From: Rhodococcus maanshanensis NBRC 100610
Lineage (GTDB): Bacteria > Actinomycetota > Actinomycetes > Mycobacteriales > Mycobacteriaceae
Assembly (NCBI RefSeq): GCF_001894865.1
Contig: NZ_BCXA01000015.1
Span: 34,795-98,794, forward strand
Direction of reading: 5' to 3'
DNA length: 64,000 nucleotides
Shown here: positions 16,805-24,470 of the stretch, piece after piece
Numbering within the stretch: position 1 is the first letter of the stretch
Layout of the letters: the number at the start of each line of letters is the position of its first letter
Position numbers and translations under genes: made by a program
The notes under the pieces: model-generated
Databases searched by the model: none
Seen by the model: only the letters and a program-made list of their open reading frames with translations
Told to the model about the DNA's origin: nothing

Positions 16805-17293
16805 ATGACCGACACCGAAACCCTGCTGACCGGCCTCGCCGCCCGGGTTCAGCTGCTCGAGGACCAGCTCGCCCTGATGCGGATCATCAGCGCGTACGGG
16901 CCGGCGGTCGACAGCGGCGAGAGCGCGGCGGTCGCGGGGATGTGGACCGAGGACGGCGTCTACGACGTGGACACCGGTTGCCTGCGCGGGCACGGCGAGA
17001 TCGAGGCCATGGTGCAGTCGAAGCCTCACCAGTCCTACATCCACGCCGGCAGCGGCCACCTCGTCGGCCCGCCGCACATCGACGTCGACGGCGACACCGC
17101 GGTGGCCACCTGCCATTCACAGCTGGTCCTGCACGACCAGGAAACCCGGACCTACCGGGTCGCCCGGATCACCGCGAACCGCTGGGAGTTCGCCCGCATC
17201 GACGGCGAGTGGAAGGTCACGCTGCGCACCAACCGAATCCTCGACGGCCGGGCGGAGGCGCGGGAGATCCTCGCAGCTGGCGTCAAGAACTGA
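16805..17293 (+). CDS. SnoaL-like / NTF2-fold protein
   Basis: 162-residue cone-shaped NTF2-fold protein. An N-terminal helix (LLTGLAARVQLLEDQLALMR) leads into IISAYGPAVDSGESAAVAGM and WTEDGVYDVDTG, followed by beta strands ending in WKVTLRTNRILDGR. Such proteins act as isomerases, dehydratases or small-molecule binders, often beside catabolic oxidoreductases. GGAGG lies seven bases before the ATG, 41 bp after the LLM gene, so the two are probably one operon. A catalytic residue assignment is not possible by eye. Confidence 0.8.
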   Translation: MTDTETLLTGLAARVQLLEDQLALMRIISAYGPAVDSGESAAVAGMWTEDGVYDVDTGCLRGHGEIEAMVQSKPHQSYIHAGSGHLVGPPHIDVDGDTAVATCHSQLVLHDQETRTYRVARITANRWEFARIDGEWKVTLRTNRILDGRAEAREILAAGVKN

Positions 17294-17305
17294 AATACGC
17301 TCTAG

Positions 17306-17345
17306 CCTCGCGACCGCCGGGCGACGGCGCGGCGGTTTCGCGAGG
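17306..17345 (+). terminator. Hairpin terminator after the SnoaL-like gene
   Basis: CCTCGCGA (17306-17313) pairs with TCGCGAGG (17338-17345), and the inner CCGCCG/CGGCGG extends the stem across a small bulge. No U-tract follows. Confidence 0.5.
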
Positions 17346-17425
17346 ACAGAGCCGGGCATACGCTGGACACACTCCAGCAACGTTCCTCAGCGCGTCGTCA
17401 CGCCATCGACCGACGGAGGCCCGAC

Positions 17426-17827
17426 ATGCCAGGATCCACCGCCCCCCTCACCCGCAGGCGTGCGGCACGTCGGCGGGCCGGCCTCGCCGCCCTCGCCGTC
17501 GCGGCCGGACTCGCGGCCGCCTGCTCCTCCGACGACGGATCCGAGCATCACCCGAGCACCACCGTCGCGCCCGAGTCCGGGGCGCCGGTGATCGCCATCG
17601 AGGACTTCACCTACAAGACCCCACCGTCGGTGCGTGCGGGTGAAGAGGTCGTCGTGCGGAACGGCGCCGGACCGGAACACTCCGTCACCTCCGACACCGA
17701 GGGGCTGTTCGACACCCATGTCGACGGCAACGAGTCCGCCACCTTCACGGCGCCGACCACCCCGGGTGCGTACACGTTCCACTGCGTCTATCACCCCGAG
17801 ATGTACAGCATCCTGATCGTCGAGTGA
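17426..17827 (+). CDS. Cupredoxin-domain lipoprotein
   Basis: 133 residues. An Arg-rich N-region and hydrophobic core end in a lipobox LAAAC with Cys33 as the lipid-modified residue, so the mature protein is anchored outside the membrane. The mature domain is a plastocyanin-like cupredoxin: type 1 copper ligands are His in GPEHSVTS and the C-terminal cluster FHCVYHPEMYS (Cys-x2-His-x2-Met spacing). It is expected to shuttle single electrons. Its partner is unknown; it stands between a SnoaL-like gene and an Hsd4A-like SDR. GGAGG precedes the ATG. Confidence 0.85.
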   Translation: MPGSTAPLTRRRAARRRAGLAALAVAAGLAAACSSDDGSEHHPSTTVAPESGAPVIAIEDFTYKTPPSVRAGEEVVVRNGAGPEHSVTSDTEGLFDTHVDGNESATFTAPTTPGAYTFHCVYHPEMYSILIVE

Positions 17828-17933
17828 GACCCGCCCTCGGTCCGAAAGCCCCACGTCCGCAACGGGTGTCACGGCCGACTCTCGGTCACCGGGATCCGTC
17901 GACCCGAGCCCCCTCCCTCCAGGCGAGACTGGA

Positions 17934-17951
17934 ACGAAATACCAATTTCGT
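17934..17951. promoter_or_regulatory. Candidate operator, perfect 7-bp inverted repeat
   Basis: ACGAAAT (17934-17940) and ATTTCGT (17945-17951) flank ACCA, 29 bases before the Hsd4A-like start. GAAAT/ATTTC dyads of this size are plausible IclR or TetR sites. A related but less perfect arrangement (TGAAATGAATTCTGAAAC) lies in the IclR/LLM intergenic region near 15770. Confidence 0.45.
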
Positions 17952-17979
17952 GGGCAATGCGACCCAAAGGAGGACCCAG

Positions 17980-18900
17980 ATGGGTGAATCAGTGAGCTTG
18001 GACGGCCGGACGGCCGTCATCACAGGCGCGGGCGCCGGACTCGGACGCGCGGAGGCCCTCGCCCTCGCCGCGGCCGGTGCTCGCGTCGTCGTCAACGACA
18101 TGGGTCAGGCCGCGCACGACGTCGCGGACGAGATCAAGGCCGCGGGCGGAGAGGCGATCGCCGTCACCGGCGACGTGTCCGACTGGTCCCTCGGCGGGCG
18201 ATTGGTCGCGGAGGCCGTCTCGAACTTCGGCTCGTTCGACATCCTCGTCAACAACGCGGGCATCCTGCGCGACAAGATGATCTTCAACCTGTCCGAATCC
18301 GATTGGGACGACGTCATCCGCGTGCACCTCAAGGGCCACGCCGCGACGTCGCACGCCGCCGCCGTGCACTGGCGCGCGGCCAGCAAGACCGCGGGAGGCC
18401 CGGTCTTCGGCCGCGTCATCAACACCTCCTCCGAGGCGTTCCTCTTCGGCGCTGCCGGTCAGCCGAACTACTCGGCCGCGAAGGCAGGCATCACCGCGCT
18501 GACGCTGTCCACCGCGCAGGGCCTGTCCCGCTACGGCGTCACCGCCAACGCGATCTGCCCGCGCGCCAGGACCGCGATGACCGCCGAGGCATTCGGCGAG
18601 GCCGCCGTTGCCGACGACCTCGATCCGCTCGCCCCCGAGCGCGTCGGCACCCTGGTCAGCTACCTGGCCTCCCCGGCCTCGCACGAGATCACCGGCCAGG
18701 TCTTCGTCGTCTACGGCAAGATGGTCGCACTCATGGCGTCCCCCAAGGTCGAGAACCGTTTCGACGCAAGCGGTTCCGCATTCACGGTCGACGAGCTGGA
18801 CCAGCAACTGTCGTCGTACTTCACCGGCCGCGGCCAGTACGAGACCTACTCCGCGTACAGCGTCGCGGAACTGGAGAAGGCCGCACTGGCCGTCGACTGA
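17980..18900 (+). CDS. hsd4A: SDR, Hsd4A-like (17-beta-hydroxysteroid / 3-hydroxyacyl-CoA dehydrogenase)
   Basis: 306-residue SDR of the HSD17B4/Fox2 N-terminal type. The cofactor motif is TGAGAGLGRAEALALA, with Asp in VVVNDMG indicating NAD. NNAGILRDKM, INTSSEAFLFG (catalytic Ser), YSAAK (catalytic Tyr/Lys) and NAICPRARTAMTAE all match mycobacterial Hsd4A, which combines 17-beta-HSD and beta-hydroxyacyl-CoA dehydrogenase activity in sterol side-chain degradation. AAAGGAGGACCCAG gives an excellent ribosome-binding site for ATG at 17980. A second SDR follows 25 bp later. Confidence 0.85.
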   Translation: MGESVSLDGRTAVITGAGAGLGRAEALALAAAGARVVVNDMGQAAHDVADEIKAAGGEAIAVTGDVSDWSLGGRLVAEAVSNFGSFDILVNNAGILRDKMIFNLSESDWDDVIRVHLKGHAATSHAAAVHWRAASKTAGGPVFGRVINTSSEAFLFGAAGQPNYSAAKAGITALTLSTAQGLSRYGVTANAICPRARTAMTAEAFGEAAVADDLDPLAPERVGTLVSYLASPASHEITGQVFVVYGKMVALMASPKVENRFDASGSAFTVDELDQQLSSYFTGRGQYETYSAYSVAELEKAALAVD

Positions 18901-18925
18901 TCTGCCCACCACGAAGGAGCACGGC

Positions 18926-19669
18926 ATGAGGCTTGCAGGCAAGGTCGCGATCGTCACCGGCGGTGCCGGTGGCATCGGCCGCGGCATCGTCCGGGCGTTC
19001 ACCAAGGAGGGCGCACGGATCCTGTTCGTCGACATCGATGACGATGCCGGAAGGGCACTCGAGAACGAACTCGGCGGGGCCGGAAGGTTTTTGAATGCCG
19101 ACATCTCCGAGGAGGAGAGCGCGGCCGCGATCGTCGCGGCCGCGATCGAGGTGTTCGGCAGGGTCGACGTCCTGGTCAACAACGCCCACGCCTCCCGTCA
19201 GGCGCCCCTGCTCGAGACCACCAAGGACATGCTCGACCTGTCCTTTGGCACCGGCTTCTACCCGACCTTCTGGCTGATGAAGGCCTGCCATCCGCAGCTC
19301 AAGGCGAACCAGGGCTCGGTGATCAACTTCGCCTCCGGTGCCGGGATCGAGGGCCAGCCGACGCAGGGCTCGTACGGCGCTGCCAAGGAGGCGATCCGGG
19401 CCATCAGCCGTGTCGCCGCCAACGAGTGGGCCCCCGACGACATCAACGTCAACGTCATCTCCCCGCTCGCCATGACCGAGGGCGTCCGGGCCTACATCGA
19501 TGCGAACCCCGGCATCGAGGACGCGCTCCTCGCCAAGACCCCGCTGCACCGGTTCGGCGATCCCGAGTCGGACATCGGGCGGGTCGCGGTGTTCCTCGCC
19601 AGCGCGGACGCCGACTACATGACCGGCCAGACCCTCATGGTCGACGGCGGCAGCATCAAACTGCGCTGA
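18926..19669 (+). CDS. Short-chain dehydrogenase/reductase (FabG-like)
   Basis: 247-residue classical SDR: TGGAGGIGRGIVRAF cofactor loop, Asp in ILFVDIDDD favouring NAD, NNAHAS in place of NNAG, Ser in INFASGAG, YGAAK catalytic pair (here with Glu following) and YMTGQTLMVDGGS at the C-terminus. GAAGGAG precedes the ATG. It is in an operon with the Hsd4A-like gene and ends at a 40-bp palindrome. Likely an alcohol or 3-hydroxyacyl dehydrogenase; the substrate is unknown. The Gly to His change in the NAG motif is unusual but seen in divergent SDRs. Confidence 0.83.
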   Translation: MRLAGKVAIVTGGAGGIGRGIVRAFTKEGARILFVDIDDDAGRALENELGGAGRFLNADISEEESAAAIVAAAIEVFGRVDVLVNNAHASRQAPLLETTKDMLDLSFGTGFYPTFWLMKACHPQLKANQGSVINFASGAGIEGQPTQGSYGAAKEAIRAISRVAANEWAPDDINVNVISPLAMTEGVRAYIDANPGIEDALLAKTPLHRFGDPESDIGRVAVFLASADADYMTGQTLMVDGGSIKLR

Positions 19670-19676
19670 ACGCGCC

Positions 19677-19718
19677 TGTGCGCGAGTTGCACCCCGGTAG
19701 GGGTACAACTCGCGCACA
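19677..19718. repeat. 40-bp palindrome, copy 1 (GTGCGCG...CGCGCAC), also terminator-like
   Basis: Long hairpin between the convergent SDR and lipase genes. The core at 19678-19717 is GTGCGCG, 26 bases, CGCGCAC; inside, CCCC and GGGG close a 4-base loop. Only one mismatch interrupts the 18-bp stem. Three other intergenic sites share exactly this geometry (21637, 40011, 60417). Confidence 0.75.
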
Positions 19719-19731
19719 GTTGTCTTGGGCC

Positions 19732-20916
19732 TCAGCAGGTCTGCCGGGTCTCGTCACCCGCGAGGAGCGCGTCGGTGAACTCCTGCGCATCGGACCGCGA
19801 CGCCGCGACCGCGGCCCGGTGGTCCGCGCCGTCATAGGTCCGGTAGTCGAGCTCGGCGCCCTTCTCGCACAGCTGCTTCACCAGGACCTGCGAGGCGGCA
19901 GGTGTGACGAGGGCGTCCGCGGTGCCCTGCGCGAACAGCACCGGGACCTTGGGGTCGGCGTTCGAGGGCTCCTGCTCGGCGAGGTAGTCCGTCCACGGCC
20001 CGAGGTCCGCGCCCGGACGGATCACCGAATTCACCTGGATGTCACCGATGGCCGCTCGAACGTCGGCGATGCACCCGGTGCGGGCGGCCCGCATCAGCGG
20101 CTCTGCGGCCGGGGTCACGATCTCCGCCGGCACCACCGCCGGGTCCGCCGCCGCCGCACCGAGCAGGGTGATCGGCAGGAAGGACAGCACCGGGGCCACC
20201 GCCTGGCTGCCGCTCGCGACGTACTGCGGGGTCTGGCTCAGGCCGCTACCCGGCGCGACCGCGATCGCGCCGAGCAGGGTCAGTTCCGGCGCCCGGTCCA
20301 CCGCCTGATCGGACGCGCTGATCGCCGCCGCGCCGCCCTGACTGTGCCCGCCGACAAACCACCTGTCGCCCACCGACGGGTCGAGATGCCTTGCTGCCCG
20401 GACGATGTCGGTCACTGCATTCGACTCGGAGGTCGCGTTCAGATACGTGTGATCCCCTGGGGTGCCCATGCCCTCGTAGTCGGTCTGGACCACCACGTAA
20501 CCGTTCTCGACCCACTGGTCGAGGGTCGCACTGACCATGCCGACGTAGTCGTGCACGGCGCCGTCGACCGTGTCGCCCGACGGTGCGCAGGTGTCCGCGA
20601 TACCGGTCGTCCCGTGGGCCCAACTGAGCACCGGCCAGCCGCCGTCGGGCGCGGTCCCCGACGGGATCGCCACCGTACCGGAGACGACGATCGGCTCACC
20701 CGCACCGTTCTGCGATGCGTAGGTGATCAGCTCGCTGCGGGCGGCGCTCGGCAGCACCGCCGCGTTGGCGAGGGGCGCCGAGGAGAGCACGTCGCCTGCG
20801 CGCGGCGACGAACCGGAATCCTCTCCCCCACCCGAGGAACACCCGGTCACGGCGATGGCGGTGACCGCCAGTGCACCTATCATTCGGAACGAAACAGCTG
20901 GACGAGGGTGACGCAT
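19732..20916 (-). CDS. Secretory lipase-family lipoprotein
   Basis: 394 residues. A lipoprotein signal ends TAIAVTGC with Cys26 as the predicted lipidation site, followed by a Gly/Ser-rich linker. The mature alpha/beta-hydrolase matches the secretory lipase (LIP) family: VLSWAHGTTG oxyanion region, VVQTDYEGMG, nucleophile elbow GGHSQGGAAA, acid in FAQGTADALVTP and His in YDGADHRAAV. Expected to hydrolyse extracellular esters or lipids. It is divergent from a TetR gene 67 bp away. Role with the neighbouring steroid genes, for example steryl ester hydrolysis, is only inference. Confidence 0.85.
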   Translation of the reverse strand: MRHPRPAVSFRMIGALAVTAIAVTGCSSGGGEDSGSSPRAGDVLSSAPLANAAVLPSAARSELITYASQNGAGEPIVVSGTVAIPSGTAPDGGWPVLSWAHGTTGIADTCAPSGDTVDGAVHDYVGMVSATLDQWVENGYVVVQTDYEGMGTPGDHTYLNATSESNAVTDIVRAARHLDPSVGDRWFVGGHSQGGAAAISASDQAVDRAPELTLLGAIAVAPGSGLSQTPQYVASGSQAVAPVLSFLPITLLGAAAADPAVVPAEIVTPAAEPLMRAARTGCIADVRAAIGDIQVNSVIRPGADLGPWTDYLAEQEPSNADPKVPVLFAQGTADALVTPAASQVLVKQLCEKGAELDYRTYDGADHRAAVAASRSDAQEFTDALLAGDETRQTC

Positions 20917-20962
20917 GGCGGCCTCCGAGCATGCGGTGGAGCAGATCGCCCCAGATGTGATT

Positions 20963-20978
20963 TAAGAAGGGCCTCTTA
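20963..20978. promoter_or_regulatory. Candidate TetR operator between lipase and TetR genes
   Basis: TAAGA-AGGGCC-TCTTA forms a 16-bp dyad with perfect 5-bp arms, ending five bases before the GTG of the TetR gene and 47 bases upstream of the lipase start. This suits autoregulation and divergent control. Confidence 0.5.
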
Positions 20979-20983
20979 GTACC

Positions 20984-21622
20984 GTGGCGCGCACACCCAT
21001 GTCAACGAGTCGTCTCACTCTGGTGAGGGCCGCTGAGCAACTCGTGGCCGAGCGGGGCCTGCATGGTGTCCGCGCGAGCGAGGTCGTCAAGGCCGCCGGA
21101 CACAAGAACAACTCGGCGGTCACCTACCACTTCGGATCGTGGGAGGGCCTGCTCGAGGCGGTGTGGCAGCTCCACACCGAGCCGGTCAACGAGGACCGCG
21201 CGGCCTTCATCGCGTCGGCGCGGGCGAGCGGCGACTTCACGCTGCCCACGATGGTCGAGGCTTACGTCGGCCCGCTCGTCGCCGAGCTGCGCAGGCAGCG
21301 GCCCAGCTACTGGGCGCGCTTCAGCGAACAGTGGCTGGCGGGCATCCGGCTCGATTTCTTCGCGCTCGACGACGCGGAGGCCGCCCGGCAACCGCACACG
21401 GACGCGGTCATGGTTGTGCACGGGCTGTTCACGGACATCGCGGGCGAGTTGACCCAGCTACCGGAGTCGATACGGCCGAGGAGGGTCGCGCTGATGGCAC
21501 GGTTCGTGATCGGGGCCCTCGCGGCCTGGGAGCGCGAGCCAACGGCGGAGGCGGCACAGGATCTCGACTCCCTCGAGCCCGAGCTGATCCGAATGGCGGT
21601 CGCACTACTCGCGGCCGAGTGA
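20984..21622 (+). CDS. TetR-family regulator
   Basis: 212 residues with an N-terminal helix-turn-helix (TLVRAAEQLVAERGLHGVRA, SEVVKAAGHKNNSAVTYHFG). The NSAVTYHFGS variant of the recognition helix is seen in TetR proteins that keep a TyrHisPhe turn. GTG at 20984 is assumed; ATG at 20999 (MSTSRLTL) is an equally reasonable start. It is divergent from the lipase gene with a shared dyad. Ligand unknown. Confidence 0.82.
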   Translation: MARTPMSTSRLTLVRAAEQLVAERGLHGVRASEVVKAAGHKNNSAVTYHFGSWEGLLEAVWQLHTEPVNEDRAAFIASARASGDFTLPTMVEAYVGPLVAELRRQRPSYWARFSEQWLAGIRLDFFALDDAEAARQPHTDAVMVVHGLFTDIAGELTQLPESIRPRRVALMARFVIGALAAWEREPTAEAAQDLDSLEPELIRMAVALLAAE

Positions 21623-21631
21623 GGCGCTGCG

Positions 21632-21681
21632 CGCCCGTGCGCGGTTGAGGAGTCCATGCACTCGTCAACCGCGCACGGGCG
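21632..21681. repeat. 40-bp palindrome, copy 2 (GTGCGCG...CGCGCAC) in a 17-bp perfect hairpin
   Basis: CGCCCGTGCGCGGTTGA (21632-21648) pairs perfectly with 21665-21681. The unit 21637-21676 again has GTGCGCG, 26 bases and CGCGCAC, but its centre differs from the other three copies and has no CCCC/GGGG. It lies between convergent TetR and monooxygenase genes. Confidence 0.7.
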
Positions 21682-21691
21682 GCGGAGCCGC

Positions 21692-22870
21692 CTAGATCAT
21701 CGCGCGGTGGATCCCCTGCGGCTCGCCGCCGAGCTGGGTGAGTGCCGAGGAGTGGAAGATCGAGCCCGGCACGTGGATCGCGTGGGCGATGCCGGCGTGT
21801 GCGTCCCGGAAGAAGCGCTGCATCGGGAACTTGTAGTGCAGCGCGCCTCCGCCCGAGCGCGCGAAGATCTCGTCCACCGCGCGCACCGCACGCCAGGCCG
21901 CCGCGGTCTGGGTACGACGCCCGATGGCACGCGCCTCGAAGTCGATCTCCTTGCCCGCCTCCGTCATGTCCCAGAACCGGTCGACGGTCTCGAGCAGGGC
22001 GGCGCGGGACGCGGCGATCTCGGCCGCGGCCTCGCCGATCGCGTAGAGGACGTACGGGTCCTCCTTGATCTTGGTCCCGGTGATCGCGACGCGGTCCTTC
22101 TGCGCGGCGATGTGGCAGGCCAGCGCGCCCTCGGCGATGCCGACGACCGCCGAGGTGATGCCGAGCGGGAACATGCAGGAGAACGGCATGTTGTACAGCG
22201 TCTCGGTGCGGCCCGCCTTCTTCACCGCGGTGCCGTCCATCACCTCCGAGGCCAGCATCGTGCGGTAGCTCGGGATGAAGGCGTCCTTGACGATCAGGTC
22301 CTTGGACCCGGTGCCGCGGAGTCCGATGACATCCCAGGAGTCGGCGACGATCTGGTAGTCCGACCGCGGCAGGATCACGTGCAGCGGTACCGGCGGCATC
22401 ACCGGCGCGCCGTTCTCGTCGCCGAGCAGGGCGCCGAGGAACGCCCACTGGCAGTGATCGGTGCCCGAGGAGAACGACCAGCGACCGTTGAGGACATAGC
22501 CCCCGTCGACGGCCTTGGCGACGCCCATCGGCGCGTACGGTGACGCCACCCAGGTGTCCTGGTCCGCGCCCCAGATCTCTTCCTGCACCTTCGGGTCGGC
22601 GAAGGCCAGCTCCCACGGGTGGACGCCGACGATGCCGGTGACCCAGCCGGCGGCGCCGTCCATCGCGGCGATGCTCATGACCGTCTCGGCGAACTCACGC
22701 GGGTGGACCTCGAGCCCACCGTGCTGCTTCGGCTGCAGCATGCGGATCGCCCCCGACTCACGCAGCCGCTTCGCGGAGGTGTCGGTGAGCCGCATGAGCC
22801 GGTCGCCCTCCACACCCTCGGCGCGGATCTCCTCCGCGAACTGCTCGATCCGATCCTGGACCTGACCCAT
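21692..22870 (-). CDS. Flavin-dependent monooxygenase, HsaA-type paralogue 3
   Basis: 392 residues, the same length as the protein at 9147-10325 and about 90% identical by hand alignment. Differences are concentrated in residues 150-165 (GDENGAPVMPPVP versus GDADGRPQMPPVS) and a few surface positions; the flavin and substrate motifs (TGSKDLIV, SSGTDHCQWAFLG, FFRDAHAGIAHA) are unchanged. Unlike its paralogue it stands alone, with an AlkA-type gene upstream and a palindrome downstream. ATG at 22870 has GGAGG seven bases upstream. It probably duplicates the phenol hydroxylation step or acts on a related substrate. Confidence 0.85.
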   Translation of the reverse strand: MGQVQDRIEQFAEEIRAEGVEGDRLMRLTDTSAKRLRESGAIRMLQPKQHGGLEVHPREFAETVMSIAAMDGAAGWVTGIVGVHPWELAFADPKVQEEIWGADQDTWVASPYAPMGVAKAVDGGYVLNGRWSFSSGTDHCQWAFLGALLGDENGAPVMPPVPLHVILPRSDYQIVADSWDVIGLRGTGSKDLIVKDAFIPSYRTMLASEVMDGTAVKKAGRTETLYNMPFSCMFPLGITSAVVGIAEGALACHIAAQKDRVAITGTKIKEDPYVLYAIGEAAAEIAASRAALLETVDRFWDMTEAGKEIDFEARAIGRRTQTAAAWRAVRAVDEIFARSGGGALHYKFPMQRFFRDAHAGIAHAIHVPGSIFHSSALTQLGGEPQGIHRAMI

Positions 22871-22996
22871 TGATTGCCTCCCACTGCCGTGGCGTCGGTA
22901 GCGCGCCGTCGTCAATCGAACACCATCGTGCACCCGGCCGGGCCGGTTCGGCGAGACGAACCCGTCGCCTGGGAAAGAACCTCCCTCGCCGCGAAC

Positions 22997-23932
22997 TCAG
23001 CGCCCGCGATGATCGGTGATCGGGGTGCGCGGCCCGAACTTGGGCTTGACCGCCTGGCCGCTGACCTGGAGCAGCCGGACCACCCGATGCCGGTGCGGCC
23101 GGACCGATTCGAGGTACTCGACCATCTCCGCATCGTCCAGCGGGCGGCCGAGCAGAGACCACCCGACGATCGCGGACAGGTGGAAGTCGCCCACCGAGAG
23201 GGCGTCGGCGTCGCCGAGGGCCCGCTGGGCGACCTCCGCCGCCGTCCACTCCCCGATCCCAGGGACGACCCGGAGCCGGGCCGCCGCGTCCGGAGCCGAC
23301 ATCGCCGCGGACTCCTCGAGCCGGTTCGCCACCGCCGCCGCGGTGACGATGGCGCGGGAGCGGCGCGGATCCACGCCCGCCCGATGGAACTCCCACGACG
23401 GGATCCGGCGCCACACCTCGGCAGGGGGTGGCACCCGCATTCCGTCCGGTGCCGGGCCCGGCGCGGGTGCGCCGTAGCGGGTGACCAGCCGCCGCCAGGA
23501 GGCACGGGCCGCCACGGTGTGCACCCGCTGCTCCAGGATCGCGGGCACCAACGCCTCGAACACCCGGCCGGTGCGGGGGATCCGGAGCCCGGGGAAGCGC
23601 CGATGCGCCTCGGCCACCTTCGGGTGCTCGGGCGCGAAGCCGGCGGTGTCGTCGGCCTCACCGAGCAGGTCGGCCAGGGTGGTCTCGAACTCCGCCGCGC
23701 CGGGACCCCAGGCCCGGCAGGACACCGTTGTCGCGCCCGCCTGGGTCAGCCGATAGGTCACCGCGCCGGTCGGCATCAGCGACGTCCGCCAGAGCGCACC
23801 GTCGGCGGTGGTCCGGTGACAGGGGTCGTAGGGGCCGCGGCCGAGCGGGGCGAGCGTGCTGGCCAGCGCCAGCGGTCGGGCGCTGACCAGCGTCGTCTCC
23901 ACCGCATCGGGATGTGCGGCCTGGGTGGTCAT
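22997..23932 (-). CDS. DNA-3-methyladenine glycosylase-like (AlkA/HhH-GPD) protein
   Basis: 311 residues. An N-terminal AlkA-like beta region is followed by the HhH-GPD superfamily domain: FEALVPAILEQRVHTVAARA, helix-hairpin-helix RVVPGIGEWTAAEVAQRALG, and the catalytic Asp in ALSVGDFHLSAIVG. Base-excision repair of alkylated bases is the expected role, although actinobacterial members of this group are poorly characterised. It has no functional link to the flanking monooxygenase. ATG at 23932 is followed by a plausible start (MTTQAAHPDAV). Confidence 0.83.
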   Translation of the reverse strand: MTTQAAHPDAVETTLVSARPLALASTLAPLGRGPYDPCHRTTADGALWRTSLMPTGAVTYRLTQAGATTVSCRAWGPGAAEFETTLADLLGEADDTAGFAPEHPKVAEAHRRFPGLRIPRTGRVFEALVPAILEQRVHTVAARASWRRLVTRYGAPAPGPAPDGMRVPPPAEVWRRIPSWEFHRAGVDPRRSRAIVTAAAVANRLEESAAMSAPDAAARLRVVPGIGEWTAAEVAQRALGDADALSVGDFHLSAIVGWSLLGRPLDDAEMVEYLESVRPHRHRVVRLLQVSGQAVKPKFGPRTPITDHRGR

Positions 23933-23993
23933 CCCCCGACGATAGGTCGCCTACTGCCGGCGGACTCGCGCGGCCTCACGACCCACCACCCGG

Positions 23994-24368
23994 CTATCGG
24001 GTGCCGAACACCTTCTCGAACTTGGCCGTGTCGCCCGCGGTCTGGATCTTGACGACCTTCCCGTCCCGGTAGGTCAGCACGTCGGCGGAGTCCCAGCTCT
24101 CCCCGCCCGCACTCACCTGGGTCAGGACCACGACCCTCTCCTCGTCGGCGAGAAAATGCTGGGGCGTGGTGGTCAGGGACTTCTCGGCCAACTTCGCCCA
24201 CAACCCGCCGACCTCGACCTTGCCGTGATAGGTGCCGGAGACCGCGCTGTTGCCCGGCACGATCCACTCGAGGTCGTCCGCGAGGTCGGTCATCGCCGCC
24301 TCCGCGTCGCCGGCCGCGAACGCCGCGTACCCCTTCTTCGCGATCTCGATGTTCTGCTCACCTGACAT
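23994..24368 (-). CDS. SnoaL/NTF2-like protein (ketosteroid isomerase-like fold)
   Basis: 124 residues with the nuclear-transport-factor-2 fold: NIEIAKKGYAAFAAGDAEAA then MTDLADDLEWIVPGNSAVSG, TYHGKVEVGGLWAKLAE, and strands VVVLTQVSAGGESWDSADVL and TYRDGKVVKIQTAGDTAKF. Many members are stress-linked or isomerase-like. ATG at 24368 has GGGAGGTG seven bases upstream. It is probably monocistronic, 61 bp upstream of the glycosylase gene on the same strand. Confidence 0.8.
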   Translation of the reverse strand: MSGEQNIEIAKKGYAAFAAGDAEAAMTDLADDLEWIVPGNSAVSGTYHGKVEVGGLWAKLAEKSLTTTPQHFLADEERVVVLTQVSAGGESWDSADVLTYRDGKVVKIQTAGDTAKFEKVFGTR

Positions 24369-24470
24369 GAGACACCTCCCGTGTCCTGTCGTTCTCCGAT
24401 GAGACCGACAGGTCCAGTCAAGCAACGGGCACCCGGGGTGTACATGTCATCCGCCGATTGGTCCGGTCGA

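Noticed and set aside
9147..22870. Composite transposon carrying the duplicated monooxygenases
   Set aside because: No insertion sequence, inverted terminal repeat or target duplication flanks either copy; the MITE at 14671 is not adjacent to them.
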